From Akkermansiaceae bacterium (lineage in GTDB: Bacteria > Verrucomicrobiota > Verrucomicrobiia > Verrucomicrobiales > Akkermansiaceae), in NCBI GenBank assembly GCA_903934285.1, contig CAIZNN010000278.1, positions 47,124 to 111,123 of the forward strand: 64,000 bases of DNA, written 5' to 3'. The notes beneath the pieces are model-generated. The model ran no database searches, was not told where the DNA came from, and saw only the letters and a program-made list of their open reading frames with translations. The translations under genes were made by a program, and so were the position numbers. Below, in pieces: positions 1-8,660 of this stretch; the stretch's first letter is position 1, and the number at the start of each line of letters is the position of its first letter.

Positions 1-2
1 GC

Positions 3-695
3 GCCGCCAACCTAACAGTCCCGCATGCCTCACATAACGGCAGCGGAGAGTCATCGTCTCAAGAGAACGAACATTTCATCACGCCTTATGCCTCGGCGAT
101 TCGTGACCGCATCATGTTCAACTTCGAGTTAAACAATCTTACCCACAAGCCGAAGTTGGTCGGCTTAACCGGCCTCTCGCAAGGTGCCGGAACCTCTACC
201 ATCGCAATTGCTTTGGCGAAGGCTTTTGCCGAGCACGGCAAGTTCAAAGTGTTGTTGGTGGATCTCAACTCTTCATGGAGTGTCTTATTGCCGGCGTATC
301 CCGTGGAATCGCTCGATACCGCCTTGCATATCTCACGGACTGAAACCTTCCGGCAGAGCCCGAGGAGCCTCTACTTTGCCGGCGCGCCAACCCGTCGCGG
401 CAGCAAGGGCGCACAATCACTCGCGTCCGTCGCGATGCATGAACTGATGCCGCAGCTTGAGGTCAGCGATTTTGATTATATTGTATTCGACATGCCGCCT
501 GCAGGACCGACCAGTCCAACCCTTGGGATGGCGGGCTTCATGGACAAGGTCCTGCTAGTGCTGGATGCCGAAAACACCAACCGCGAAAGCCTCAGTTGGA
601 GTTATGCGGAACTCGAGAAGGGACGCGCCGACGTGTCGTGTGTGTTCAACAAGACGAAACCCCACGCCCCGCGCTGGGTGGGCGGCGAAGTGTGA
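3..695 (+). CDS. BY-kinase/ParA-type ATPase of EPS chain-length control (5' end outside window)
   Basis: The frame is open to the left edge with no stop, so the first 37 codons before the ATG at 114 probably belong to the protein and its start lies outside the window; 230 residues are visible. A Walker A-like GLSQGAGTST lies at visible residues 57-66. It is followed by VLLVDLN (A' motif) and YIVFDMPPAG (Walker B region), the order seen in Wzc/CpsD-type bacterial tyrosine kinases and MinD-like ATPases. The stretch before the P-loop (YASAIRDRIMFN) resembles the regulatory helix of that family. The family controls polymer length and export at the inner membrane. No tyrosine-rich tail is visible at the C-terminus, so kinase activity is uncertain. 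It opens the EPS locus. Confidence 0.72.
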   Translation, partial: AANLTVPHASHNGSGESSSQENEHFITPYASAIRDRIMFNFELNNLTHKPKLVGLTGLSQGAGTSTIAIALAKAFAEHGKFKVLLVDLNSSWSVLLPAYPVESLDTALHISRTETFRQSPRSLYFAGAPTRRGSKGAQSLASVAMHELMPQLEVSDFDYIVFDMPPAGPTSPTLGMAGFMDKVLLVLDAENTNRESLSWSYAELEKGRADVSCVFNKTKPHAPRWVGGEV

Positions 696-761
696 TTCCT
701 TGCCCCTCACGCCCTTCGCCGGTCTTACCGGCCTACTCTCCGCGGATCTCCAAATCGAACC

Positions 762-2834
762 ATGATCGAAAGCGACCCGTCATTGCTCACCCGGGTTTAC
801 TATCATGTGAAGCCGTTCGTGCCACAGACCATCCGCTGGGCGTTGCGTCGGCACCGGGCGACAGCCATCCGCCAGGGCCATGCCGCCGAGTGGCCGATCA
901 ATGAATCCGCCGGAACTCCCCCCGGCGGTTGGCCGGGATGGCCGGAGGGCAAAAAGTTCGCCTTGGTTCTCACCCACGACGTAGAGAGCCAGCAGGGGGT
1001 GGACAAGGTGCGGGCGTTGGCCGAGGTTGAAATGAGATACGGCTTCCGTTCTTCATTCAACTTCATTCCAGAAGGCGGATATCGTGATCCCGCCGCACTC
1101 CGCGAGTGGCTATTTGAACGGGGTTTCGAAGTCGGGGTTCACGATCTCAATCACGACGGTAAACTCTACCAATCGCGCGCTGGTTTTGCCGCCAAGGCGC
1201 AGCGTATCAATCATTACCTGCACGCGTGGAAAGCCACTGGATTTCGCTCCGGGTTCATGCTTCGCCGGCTCGATTGGCTACACGCTCTAGACATCGACTA
1301 CGAGTGCTCAACCTTTGATACCGACCCGTTCGAGCCGCAACCGGCCGGAACTCACACGATTTTCCCATATTGGATCTCACGCCCCAACGGGGCCGGAGGG
1401 AAGGGCGCGGGCCAAGGATATGTTGAGATTCCCTACACCCTTCCGCAGGACTCGACGTTGTTCCTGCTCCTGCGTGAACCGGACGCGGCGATTTGGCAGC
1501 GGAAAACCGAGTGGATCATCCGCCGGGGCGGCATGGTTCTGATGAATGTGCATCCGGACTACATCGACATGACGGGATCAGGCAAGCGCATGACGTACCC
1601 GCTGGCCCACTATGAAGGGTTCCTCCGCTGGGTCAGGCACCAATACCACGGGGAGGCCTGGCAGGTGCTGCCCCGCGAGATCTCGCGGTTTGTCCTCGCC
1701 CACCACCCGGTGCTGCCGGCAGCCGCTGCGGCACCGCCGCGCGTTGCCTCCGCCCCCCGGGCCTCCGGAATCAAGATTTGGATCGATCTGGAGAACACGC
1801 CACACATTCCGTTCTTCCGGCCAATCATCCGTGAACTGCGCAAGCAAGGACATCAAGTGGTTCTAACGGCCAGAGACGGCTATCAGACGTGCGAGATGGC
1901 GCGCTTTCACGCGCTGGACTACCAACAAGTCGGCCATCACTACGGCCGCCATTTGCTGGCCAAGGCGTGGGGAATGTTAGTCAGAAGCGGCCAGTTACTG
2001 CGTTTCGCCCGCCACGAGAAACCAGCCTTGGCGCTCAACCTCGGCTCCAGAAGCCAGAACCTCGCGGCCAAAATGATGGGCATCCCTGTGGTCGAAATCA
2101 TGGACTATGAGCATACCGCCGCGTCACGGATGTTAGAGTCGCGCTGGTATCTGACCCCCAAAGTCGTCTGCGCCGCCGTCCATGGCGGCGAGCCCACCCG
2201 GCGCATCCGCACCTATGACGGCATCAAGGAGGATGCCTATGTGCCGGAGTTCCGGCCGGATGGATCAATCCTGGACCTGCTGGGTTTGCACGATGCCAAG
2301 GTGGTGGTCACCGCGCGCCCCCCAGCCACCGAGGCCCACTACCACAATCCGGCAGCGGATCTGCTGTTCGCACGATTCATCGAGCGGGCGCTGGAATGCC
2401 CCGATGTCACCACCGTGCTGCTGCCCCGCAACCGGCGCCAAGAGGCGGACTTGCGCGACCGCTATCCGCAATGGTTTGCCCACTCCAAACTGGTGGTTCC
2501 GCAAGCGGTCGTCGATGGCCTCAACCTGATCTGGCACTCCGACCTGGTGGTCAGTGGCGGTGGCACGATGAACCGCGAGGCGGCCGCCATGGGCGTGCCG
2601 GTCTATAGCGTCTTCCGCGGCCCGAGCGGCGCGGTGGACCGCCTGCTCTGCGAACAACACCGCCTCGTCCTGATCGAAAGCGCCGCCGACGTCGCTAACA
2701 AAATCCACCTCGTGCCGCGGACCAAAAGCCCCCTGCCCGTCACCCCAGCCTCCAGCGCACTCACCGACATCCTCAAGCACCTCTATGCGATCATCAACTC
2801 GCTGCCCCAAAACGCCGCAACGACCCCGGCCTGA
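762..2834 (+). CDS. Fusion: polysaccharide deacetylase-like domain plus DUF354 glycosyltransferase-like domain
   Basis: This 690-residue protein joins two domains. Residues about 65-310 look like a NodB-type deacetylase: LVLTHDVES with H72-D73 as metal-ligand candidates, then FEVGVHDLNHDG and LMNVHPDYID. From residue 338 (KIWIDLENTPHIPFF) to about 665 it matches DUF354, a GT-B-like family related to UDP-GlcNAc 2-epimerases, ending in the SGGGTMNREAAAMGVPV nucleotide-binding-type motif. A proline/alanine-rich linker (residues about 315-335) separates the halves. There is no signal peptide or membrane segment, so it is probably cytoplasmic. The gene starts 66 bp after the ATPase gene and is probably co-transcribed. 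Substrates are unknown; modification of a sugar precursor or lipid-linked glycan is inferred. Confidence 0.75.
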   Translation: MIESDPSLLTRVYYHVKPFVPQTIRWALRRHRATAIRQGHAAEWPINESAGTPPGGWPGWPEGKKFALVLTHDVESQQGVDKVRALAEVEMRYGFRSSFNFIPEGGYRDPAALREWLFERGFEVGVHDLNHDGKLYQSRAGFAAKAQRINHYLHAWKATGFRSGFMLRRLDWLHALDIDYECSTFDTDPFEPQPAGTHTIFPYWISRPNGAGGKGAGQGYVEIPYTLPQDSTLFLLLREPDAAIWQRKTEWIIRRGGMVLMNVHPDYIDMTGSGKRMTYPLAHYEGFLRWVRHQYHGEAWQVLPREISRFVLAHHPVLPAAAAAPPRVASAPRASGIKIWIDLENTPHIPFFRPIIRELRKQGHQVVLTARDGYQTCEMARFHALDYQQVGHHYGRHLLAKAWGMLVRSGQLLRFARHEKPALALNLGSRSQNLAAKMMGIPVVEIMDYEHTAASRMLESRWYLTPKVVCAAVHGGEPTRRIRTYDGIKEDAYVPEFRPDGSILDLLGLHDAKVVVTARPPATEAHYHNPAADLLFARFIERALECPDVTTVLLPRNRRQEADLRDRYPQWFAHSKLVVPQAVVDGLNLIWHSDLVVSGGGTMNREAAAMGVPVYSVFRGPSGAVDRLLCEQHRLVLIESAADVANKIHLVPRTKSPLPVTPASSALTDILKHLYAIINSLPQNAATTPA

Positions 2835-2870
2835 TTCGACTTCCGGCATGCCGCGCTAACCGCCAATAGC

Positions 2871-2945
2871 ATGCTCACCCTCGAACCGGTCCGCCTCAGC
2901 GAAAAGCCGACTGGGTCGAGTGCCGCTGCCCTTGTGGCAAGAACA
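2871..2945 (+). pseudogene. Decayed fragment of a wecB-like gene
   Basis: The stretch beginning ATGCTCACCCTCGAACCGGT is a near copy of the interior of wecB at 4320-4425: both encode ML-x-x-EPV-x-L-x-EKP followed by a TAACALVA-like stretch. By eye it shows many substitutions, a 1-bp loss after GAAAA, and a deletion covering the codons for the VVVVGDVN segment. Weaker similarity (CTCAAC, GTCACC, ATGC blocks) may continue to about 2990. It has no coding function and fills the gap before the FGE-like gene. Confidence 0.6.
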
Positions 2946-3059
2946 GCTGACGAGACGGTGGCTCAACGGTCACCATGCACCCCAACCCGCCCAGCTTGCC
3001 AACCCACATCCCGCCTGGCCCGGGGCACCGCCTCGTTAGATTCCAAATCTCATGAAGCC

Positions 3060-3974
3060 ATGACAACTTCAGCCATCTGTCAACGCGCCACCCCCTCTCT
3101 CCTCACCGCATTGGCCGCACTGGCCGGCGCTTTGCCCGCCGCTCCGGCTTTTGCCGTGGTCAGCATCGACTATGTTAGCATTGGCAACGCCGGCAACGCA
3201 GCGGACCCTCTCACCAGCTACGGTGCGGTGGTATACGCTTATCAGATCGGAAAATACGAGGTAACCAACGCCCAATATGTGGAGTTCCTCAATGCCAAGG
3301 GAGCTACCAACAGCGCCGTGATTTTCAATGGGGCCATGGCCGGCTATGGTATCACCCAAAGCGGCAGCAGCGGCAGTTACAGCTACAGCGTGTCCAGCAC
3401 CTATGCGAACATGCCGGTTGGCGGCACAACCTGGTTCGATGCGGCGCGCTTCACCAACTGGCTGGGCAACGACCAGGGCGGCGGCAGCATGGAAACAGGG
3501 GCCTACACTCTGAACGGTGCCATGAGCGGAGTGTTTCCCGCAAACGCCGGGGCTCAGGTTTACATTCCATCCGAGAACGAGTGGTACAAGGCGGCATATT
3601 ACAATGGTGCAACGTCGGCCTACTCGCTCTATCCTAACGGGCAGAACTCGATCACCCCAGCGGATGCCAATTACTATGGCTTCGGACCAGCCGATGTAGA
3701 CTATGGCACGCCGGGTTCGTACGGCACCTATGGCCAAGGCGGGAATGTCTGGGAATGGAACGACGCCGTCATATCCAGCGCGGCGCGCGGGAAGCGCGGG
3801 GGCGCTTACGGCTATGGCTCCGCCGCCTTCCTGGCCTCCTCGTACCGCTACGGGGCCGTCCCGACGCAAAGCGAATCCAACATCGGGTTCCGTATTGCCA
3901 GCGTCCCTGAACCAGGCTTGGTCGTCCTAGCGATGTTCACCAGCGGGGTGTTGGTGGCCCGCCGGAAACGCTGA
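3060..3974 (+). CDS. FGE/SUMF1-like secreted protein with VPEPG PEP-CTERM tail
   Basis: The start at 3060 is chosen because an Ala-rich signal peptide follows it (about residues 1-37, ending PAAPAFA); upstream codons overlap the wecB remnant. The 304-residue protein has a formylglycine-generating-enzyme-type fold: YQIGKYEVTNAQYVEFLN near the N-terminus, GGTTWFDAARFTNWLGND, IPSENEWYKAAYYNG, GGNVWEWNDAV, and a terminal GFRIASV. The catalytic cysteines of true FGE are not seen, as is common in SUMF1-like PEP-CTERM proteins, so enzyme activity is doubtful. The tail VPEPG, a hydrophobic helix and RRKR is a classical PEP-CTERM signal. It differs from the VPDGG tails elsewhere in this window. Confidence 0.82.
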   Translation: MTTSAICQRATPSLLTALAALAGALPAAPAFAVVSIDYVSIGNAGNAADPLTSYGAVVYAYQIGKYEVTNAQYVEFLNAKGATNSAVIFNGAMAGYGITQSGSSGSYSYSVSSTYANMPVGGTTWFDAARFTNWLGNDQGGGSMETGAYTLNGAMSGVFPANAGAQVYIPSENEWYKAAYYNGATSAYSLYPNGQNSITPADANYYGFGPADVDYGTPGSYGTYGQGGNVWEWNDAVISSAARGKRGGAYGYGSAAFLASSYRYGAVPTQSESNIGFRIASVPEPGLVVLAMFTSGVLVARRKR

Positions 3975-4060
3975 TTCTCTCTCATTGAATGATGACCTGC
4001 CAATTTCATAGGCATGCTAACAAGCAACCCGACAGACCTGGTCACCCGAGTCACCTTGCC

Positions 4061-5170
4061 ATGAACAATTCTCTGAAACTGCTGCTGGTCTCCGGTGCGC
4101 GGCCCAATTTCATGAAAATTGCGCCCGTCATTCACGCGATCCGCGCCCACAACGCGGCCTGCAACGGCGGCCGGACGATCAGCTTCCGCCTTGTCCACAC
4201 CGGCCAACATTACGATGAGAAAATGTCCGGGGTGTTTTTCCAGGAACTCGGCCTCCCGGCCCCGGACTACAATCTCGAAGTCGGTTCGGCTTCCCACGCC
4301 GCGCAAACCGCCAACATCATGCTCGCCTTCGAACCGGTCTGCCTGCACGAAAAACCCGACTGGGTGGTGGTCGTTGGCGACGTCAACTCCACCGCCGCCT
4401 GCGCCCTCGTCGCAGCCAAACTCGGCATCGCCGTGGCCCACATCGAGGCCGGCCTGCGCAGCTTTGACCGCGCCATGCCGGAGGAACTCAACCGCCTCGT
4501 CACCGATGCCCTCGCTGACCTGCTTCTCACGCCCTCGGCCGATGCCGATGACAACTTGTGCCGCGAAGGCGTGTCCGGGGCGAAGATCCGCCGGGTCGGC
4601 AATGTGATGATCGACTCGTTGATGGGCCAACTCCCGCAGGCGACCGCAGCCAACACCCTCGAGCGGATGGGGCTGGAAAATGGCCGCTTCGTCTACGTCA
4701 CGCTGCACCGCCCGTCAAACGTCGATATCCGCGAAAATCTCGCGGTCATCGTTCGCGAACTCACGACCTTGTCCGTGCAGTGGCCCATCATCTTTCCGAT
4801 CCATCCGCGGACCCGCCGGCGAATGGCCGAGTTCGGCCTCAGCTTCGACGCCCATCCGGGCGTGCGCCCGCTCGAACCGCTCGGCTATCTTGACTCGCTC
4901 AATCTAACACGTAACGCGCGCTTCCTGCTCACCGACTCCGGCGGCCTGCAGGAAGAGAGCACCTACTTCCGCACCCCCTGCCTCACCCTGCGGCCCAACA
5001 CCGAGCGTCCGGTCACCATCACCGTCGGCAGCAACCGCCTCACCTCGGTGGCCACCCTGCGCGACGACATCACCAAACTGCTCGCCGAACCGGAACGTCT
5101 CGGCGCAACCCCGCCGCTGTGGGACGGTCGCACCGCCGCACGCATCGTCGCCGAACTGCTGGCGGAATGA
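4061..5170 (+). CDS. wecB: UDP-N-acetylglucosamine 2-epimerase (non-hydrolysing)
   Basis: It interconverts UDP-GlcNAc and UDP-ManNAc in the cytoplasm, supplying ManNAc-type sugars to the EPS. The 369-residue length is normal for the family. Visible motifs are SGARPNFMKIAPV at the N-terminus, HTGQHYDEKMSG, VVVVGDVNST, HIEAGLRSFDRAMPEE, LHRPSNVD and TDSGGLQEES, which cover the nucleotide-sugar site. The start at 4061 is chosen because the 24 upstream codons have no family similarity. A decayed second copy of part of this gene lies at 2871-2945. A WecG/TagA-type transferase at 43767 is a plausible user of its product. Confidence 0.92.
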   Translation: MNNSLKLLLVSGARPNFMKIAPVIHAIRAHNAACNGGRTISFRLVHTGQHYDEKMSGVFFQELGLPAPDYNLEVGSASHAAQTANIMLAFEPVCLHEKPDWVVVVGDVNSTAACALVAAKLGIAVAHIEAGLRSFDRAMPEELNRLVTDALADLLLTPSADADDNLCREGVSGAKIRRVGNVMIDSLMGQLPQATAANTLERMGLENGRFVYVTLHRPSNVDIRENLAVIVRELTTLSVQWPIIFPIHPRTRRRMAEFGLSFDAHPGVRPLEPLGYLDSLNLTRNARFLLTDSGGLQEESTYFRTPCLTLRPNTERPVTITVGSNRLTSVATLRDDITKLLAEPERLGATPPLWDGRTAARIVAELLAE

Positions 5171-5267
5171 GTCGAGGGGCGGGGCGTCGGAAACAATCGA
5201 CCCCGAGGACATTTTTCTAACCGGCTCCTGACTCCCTCTTCCGCCCTCGATCTCATATTCTCAACCC

Positions 5268-6716
5268 ATGTCTCTTCGTGTCCTCGCTGCCGTCGCCAGC
5301 GTCCTCTTTCTGATGGGCTATGCATGGAGTCCCGGTTGGCGGGCTTGGCGGCCAGGGTGGTTGTTCTCGACCTGCGCCGCAGTCACGATGATGGCACTGC
5401 TTGAGCATCAGGACATGCCGCGCAGCATAGGAGTTCCAGGAATCAACCTATGGAACCTCTTGGTCATCAACAATCTCGTGGCATGGCTGGCACTGCGAGA
5501 GTCGGCGGGGTTTTCTTGGGATCTGCCGTCGCAGGTGAAAAGCCGTGGCTTGCTGTTCTGCGCCGTCATGTTGGTGGCCTTTCTCCGCGCGTTAATCGGC
5601 AATGGGCCTCTCGCCCCCTTGCTCGGCTTCGATGCGTTCGCGGCTTATTTCATCAATTGCTTCAAATGGTTCATCCCGGCGCTCATCTTGTTCGACGGTT
5701 GCCGGTCCGAGCAACAAACCCGAAGGGCCCTGCTGCTGGTCCTGTCAACCTATGTTTTGATCGCCCTGCTCACGATCAAGGCGATGCCTCTGAGCGGCAT
5801 CGGTTCGGGCGAAGAACTCAGCGCTCAGGCGGCGAGGAGAATCAGACGCGACGTCGGCTATCACCGGGTGGACGTCTCGATGATGCTGGCCGGCGCGACC
5901 TGGGCAATCTACTGCTGCGCCGGGCTGTTCACGGCAGCATGGCAACGCATGGTGATCTTGGGCCTTAGTGGGATCACGCTGCTTGGGCAGGCGCTCACCG
6001 GTGGCCGCATGGGATATATCGCGTTCGTGGGAATCGGGGCTCTGCTCGCGTTTGCAAAGTGGCGCAAGCTCCTGCTCGTCGGACCGGTGTGTTTGCTTGG
6101 CCTCTGTTTGTTGGTGCCGAGCGTGCGTGAGCGCATGCTGATGGGCTTCGGTGCGATGCAAGGCGGCATCGTAACCGAACGCAGCGACGACCAGATCACT
6201 TCGGGCAGAGTCAACATCTGGCCCCTCACCATCGAACGCATCAAAGAACGCCCGCTGTTTGGATGGGGCAGGGCCGGTTTCCAGGTCGCCGGACTTCAGC
6301 AAGTCTCGCTGGCCGAGTTGGGGGAAGAGTGGCCGCATCCCCACAACGCATACTTGGAGTACCTGCTTGACTCAGGCATCATGGGGATGCTCCTCACCAT
6401 CCCGATCTACGCCACGATGGTGGTATGGGCATTCCATCTCCTCCGCAAGCCGGAGGCATTTCTAACCGCTGTTGGAGGCGCTGCCTTCTCGCTGTTCATG
6501 GCACTGCTGCTTGCCAGCATGGGATCCCAGACGCTGTACACGCGTGAAGGCGTCGTGATGATGTGGGCCGTTGCCGGGTTGCTGGCCCGATGCTGGCTCG
6601 AACACGACAAAGTAGAGCATGAGGAGGAAACCGATTTCTTCGCCGCGGACCTCCAATCGGTCTGCTTGGAAGAACTGGAAAGCGCTCCTCAAAGAGTGCC
6701 GAACCAAATCCCTTAA
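5268..6716 (+). CDS. O-antigen ligase/polymerase-like membrane protein (Wzy candidate)
   Basis: This 482-residue integral membrane protein has about ten to twelve hydrophobic segments. Near residues 345-365 it has the Wzy_C-type signature HPHNAYLEYLLDSGIMG, with a conserved periplasmic-loop region before it (RINIWPLTIERI-like, then GWGRAGF). The family polymerises or ligates lipid-linked glycan units on the periplasmic side. With a Wzx flippase at 9786 and one polymerase candidate, a Wzx/Wzy route is the simplest reading. The last roughly 45 residues are acidic and soluble. The gene follows wecB by 97 bp. Confidence 0.82.
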   Translation: MSLRVLAAVASVLFLMGYAWSPGWRAWRPGWLFSTCAAVTMMALLEHQDMPRSIGVPGINLWNLLVINNLVAWLALRESAGFSWDLPSQVKSRGLLFCAVMLVAFLRALIGNGPLAPLLGFDAFAAYFINCFKWFIPALILFDGCRSEQQTRRALLLVLSTYVLIALLTIKAMPLSGIGSGEELSAQAARRIRRDVGYHRVDVSMMLAGATWAIYCCAGLFTAAWQRMVILGLSGITLLGQALTGGRMGYIAFVGIGALLAFAKWRKLLLVGPVCLLGLCLLVPSVRERMLMGFGAMQGGIVTERSDDQITSGRVNIWPLTIERIKERPLFGWGRAGFQVAGLQQVSLAELGEEWPHPHNAYLEYLLDSGIMGMLLTIPIYATMVVWAFHLLRKPEAFLTAVGGAAFSLFMALLLASMGSQTLYTREGVVMMWAVAGLLARCWLEHDKVEHEEETDFFAADLQSVCLEELESAPQRVPNQIP

Positions 6717-6783
6717 CGGGTATGGCCGGATCTCCCGGCTATTGCGCTGTGGCTTGATCCTCAAATCGAAACCACCCCAGCCG

Positions 6784-8541
6784 ATGAATACCATTTCGAT
6801 CAACCCACCGGTAGCCCCCCCCCGTGGCAGGAGCCCGGGCGTTTGGACTTTCCGCTGCGTCGGGGGCGCTCTCGTTCTCGCAACGATCACTGGCGTCCTG
6901 TTCGTGAGCTTCTGCGCGCCTGAGACCTTGGGAATCTTCAGTAGCGACGACTCCTTTTACTACTTCCTCACCGCCCGCAACATCGTGCTGGGAAAGGGGG
7001 TAACCTTCGACGGAATCAACCCCACTAACGGTTTCCATCCCCTGTGGATGCTTGCATTGATTCCGGTTTACACACTGACCGGAGGCGACTACGACCTTTC
7101 CCTGCGACTCGTCTACGTCCTGTTGTTGCTGCTCTTCAGTGGTTCCATCGCATTGACGTTCAAGCTGCTGCATGCAAGCGCCGGACCGACTCCGGCCCTG
7201 CTGACCCTGCTGCTCTTCGTCAATCCTGTCGTCTTCAATCTTTTCTTCAATGGGCTCGAAAGCGCGCTCCTGATCTTCCTGCTGCTTCTCCTGCTCAACA
7301 TCGCGCGCCGAACCGACCTCGTCTCGCCCCGGATGGGTATTCGGAACCAAGCCTTGGCGGGCCTGCTGTTAGGGCTCCTCTTCCTAAGCCGGTTGGACTG
7401 CGCGTTCCACCTCATCGGGCTCGGGTTGGTGGCTTTCGTCGTGTATCGTCTCCCGCTGTGCAACCCAAAGGAGCTTCCGTCCCTGCTCCGATCCTACGGG
7501 CTTCTACTCCTCGTGTTCGCGCTGGCGGTGGCACCGTATTTTGCCTGGAATCTCACTGCGAACGGTCACCTCACACCGATCAGCGGCGCGCTGAAATCGT
7601 CCTTCCCCCACCCCGAACTGCGGATTCGTTCCCTCATCGCCGTGACGCGCGCGCCGTATACCTTGTTTATCCTGTTCTCGATTGCCCTTGCGGTGTTCCA
7701 ATCCTGGAACCCGAACTCGCCGCTGCGGCGCCTTGTCGCCACCCGCGGCGCCGGCCAACCGTGGGCCGTTCTGTTCGTCGGACTCTGGTTAGGCTGCCTT
7801 CTGCACTACGGCTATACCTTGTTCTTCACCACTTGGGGAACCCACCAATGGCACTTCGCCAGCTACATTCCCGTCGCTCTGCTGTGCATCGGGTGGCTCA
7901 TGGCGCGGGCGACGACCGACCGTCGGTGGATCGCTCCTGCCTTGGCCTTGGTTATGGTGGTAGTCAACTGCGCCATGCTGAGACTCTCGGTTGTCGAAAA
8001 GGCCGTACAGCACGGCAACTGGAGCGATGCCGCCATCTGGGCGCGGCAACATACCCCGCCGGATAGCGTCTTCGGCATGACCGATGCCGGATACTTCGCC
8101 TACTTCAGCCGACGCAGCACCGTGAACCTCGATGGGCTCATCAACGGCTATGAATACCAGGCGGCCCTCGCCAACGGAACACTCGACCCATACTTCGCAC
8201 GCTGCGGAATCAACTACGTCAGTGACTATGAGGTTCCGGCATCCACGGAGCGATACCACGGAATAAGGCTGACCCGCCTCTTCCACGCGGAACAAAAAAT
8301 GGGTAAAATGGGCTACGATCTGGTCTTCCCATTAGACCAAACCGTCTATCGATCCCCCCCCTACGCGCCCTACGAGTTCTACGTCCATCAGCGTAGCAAT
8401 CAGCGAATCCTCTTCTGTATCTGGCCCTATAAGTGCGGACGTTTGATGTCTTCTAGCGTCCTGCCGCGAGCTGCCACAGGGCAGACCGCAAGGGAAGCAT
8501 CTCCCTTACTCCAGAAGATCCCGCGCCCTGCCCCGCAATAG
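6784..8541 (+). CDS. Large polytopic membrane protein, GT-C-like (glycosyltransferase or lipid-linked sugar transferase candidate)
   Basis: The start at 6784 is chosen because a cytoplasmic N-terminus and the first membrane helix follow directly; upstream codons overlap the end of the polymerase gene. The 585-residue protein has about ten membrane helices and the early loop motif SSDDSFYYFLTARNIVLG followed by GINPTNGFHPLW, a pattern seen in GT-C-like membrane transferases where acidic residues of the first loop are functional. A soluble C-terminal domain (about residues 410-585) carries DAGYFAYFS and ends in a basic tail. The donor is probably a polyprenyl-phosphate sugar, which may connect it to the UbiA/DprE cassette at 22.7-26.3 kb; that link is inference. 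A C9 run lies near codons 11-13. Confidence 0.62.
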   Translation: MNTISINPPVAPPRGRSPGVWTFRCVGGALVLATITGVLFVSFCAPETLGIFSSDDSFYYFLTARNIVLGKGVTFDGINPTNGFHPLWMLALIPVYTLTGGDYDLSLRLVYVLLLLLFSGSIALTFKLLHASAGPTPALLTLLLFVNPVVFNLFFNGLESALLIFLLLLLLNIARRTDLVSPRMGIRNQALAGLLLGLLFLSRLDCAFHLIGLGLVAFVVYRLPLCNPKELPSLLRSYGLLLLVFALAVAPYFAWNLTANGHLTPISGALKSSFPHPELRIRSLIAVTRAPYTLFILFSIALAVFQSWNPNSPLRRLVATRGAGQPWAVLFVGLWLGCLLHYGYTLFFTTWGTHQWHFASYIPVALLCIGWLMARATTDRRWIAPALALVMVVVNCAMLRLSVVEKAVQHGNWSDAAIWARQHTPPDSVFGMTDAGYFAYFSRRSTVNLDGLINGYEYQAALANGTLDPYFARCGINYVSDYEVPASTERYHGIRLTRLFHAEQKMGKMGYDLVFPLDQTVYRSPPYAPYEFYVHQRSNQRILFCIWPYKCGRLMSSSVLPRAATGQTAREASPLLQKIPRPAPQ

Positions 8542-8660
8542 TCTGAGAGTGGTCACAAAGGTTTCCAATGATGGAAGCCCTCACAATCTGGATTCAATGG
8601 ATCATCTGCTCCGGACGGGCGGAGACTGACCATCTTCGTCCCCTGTCATCTCTTCCCCCT

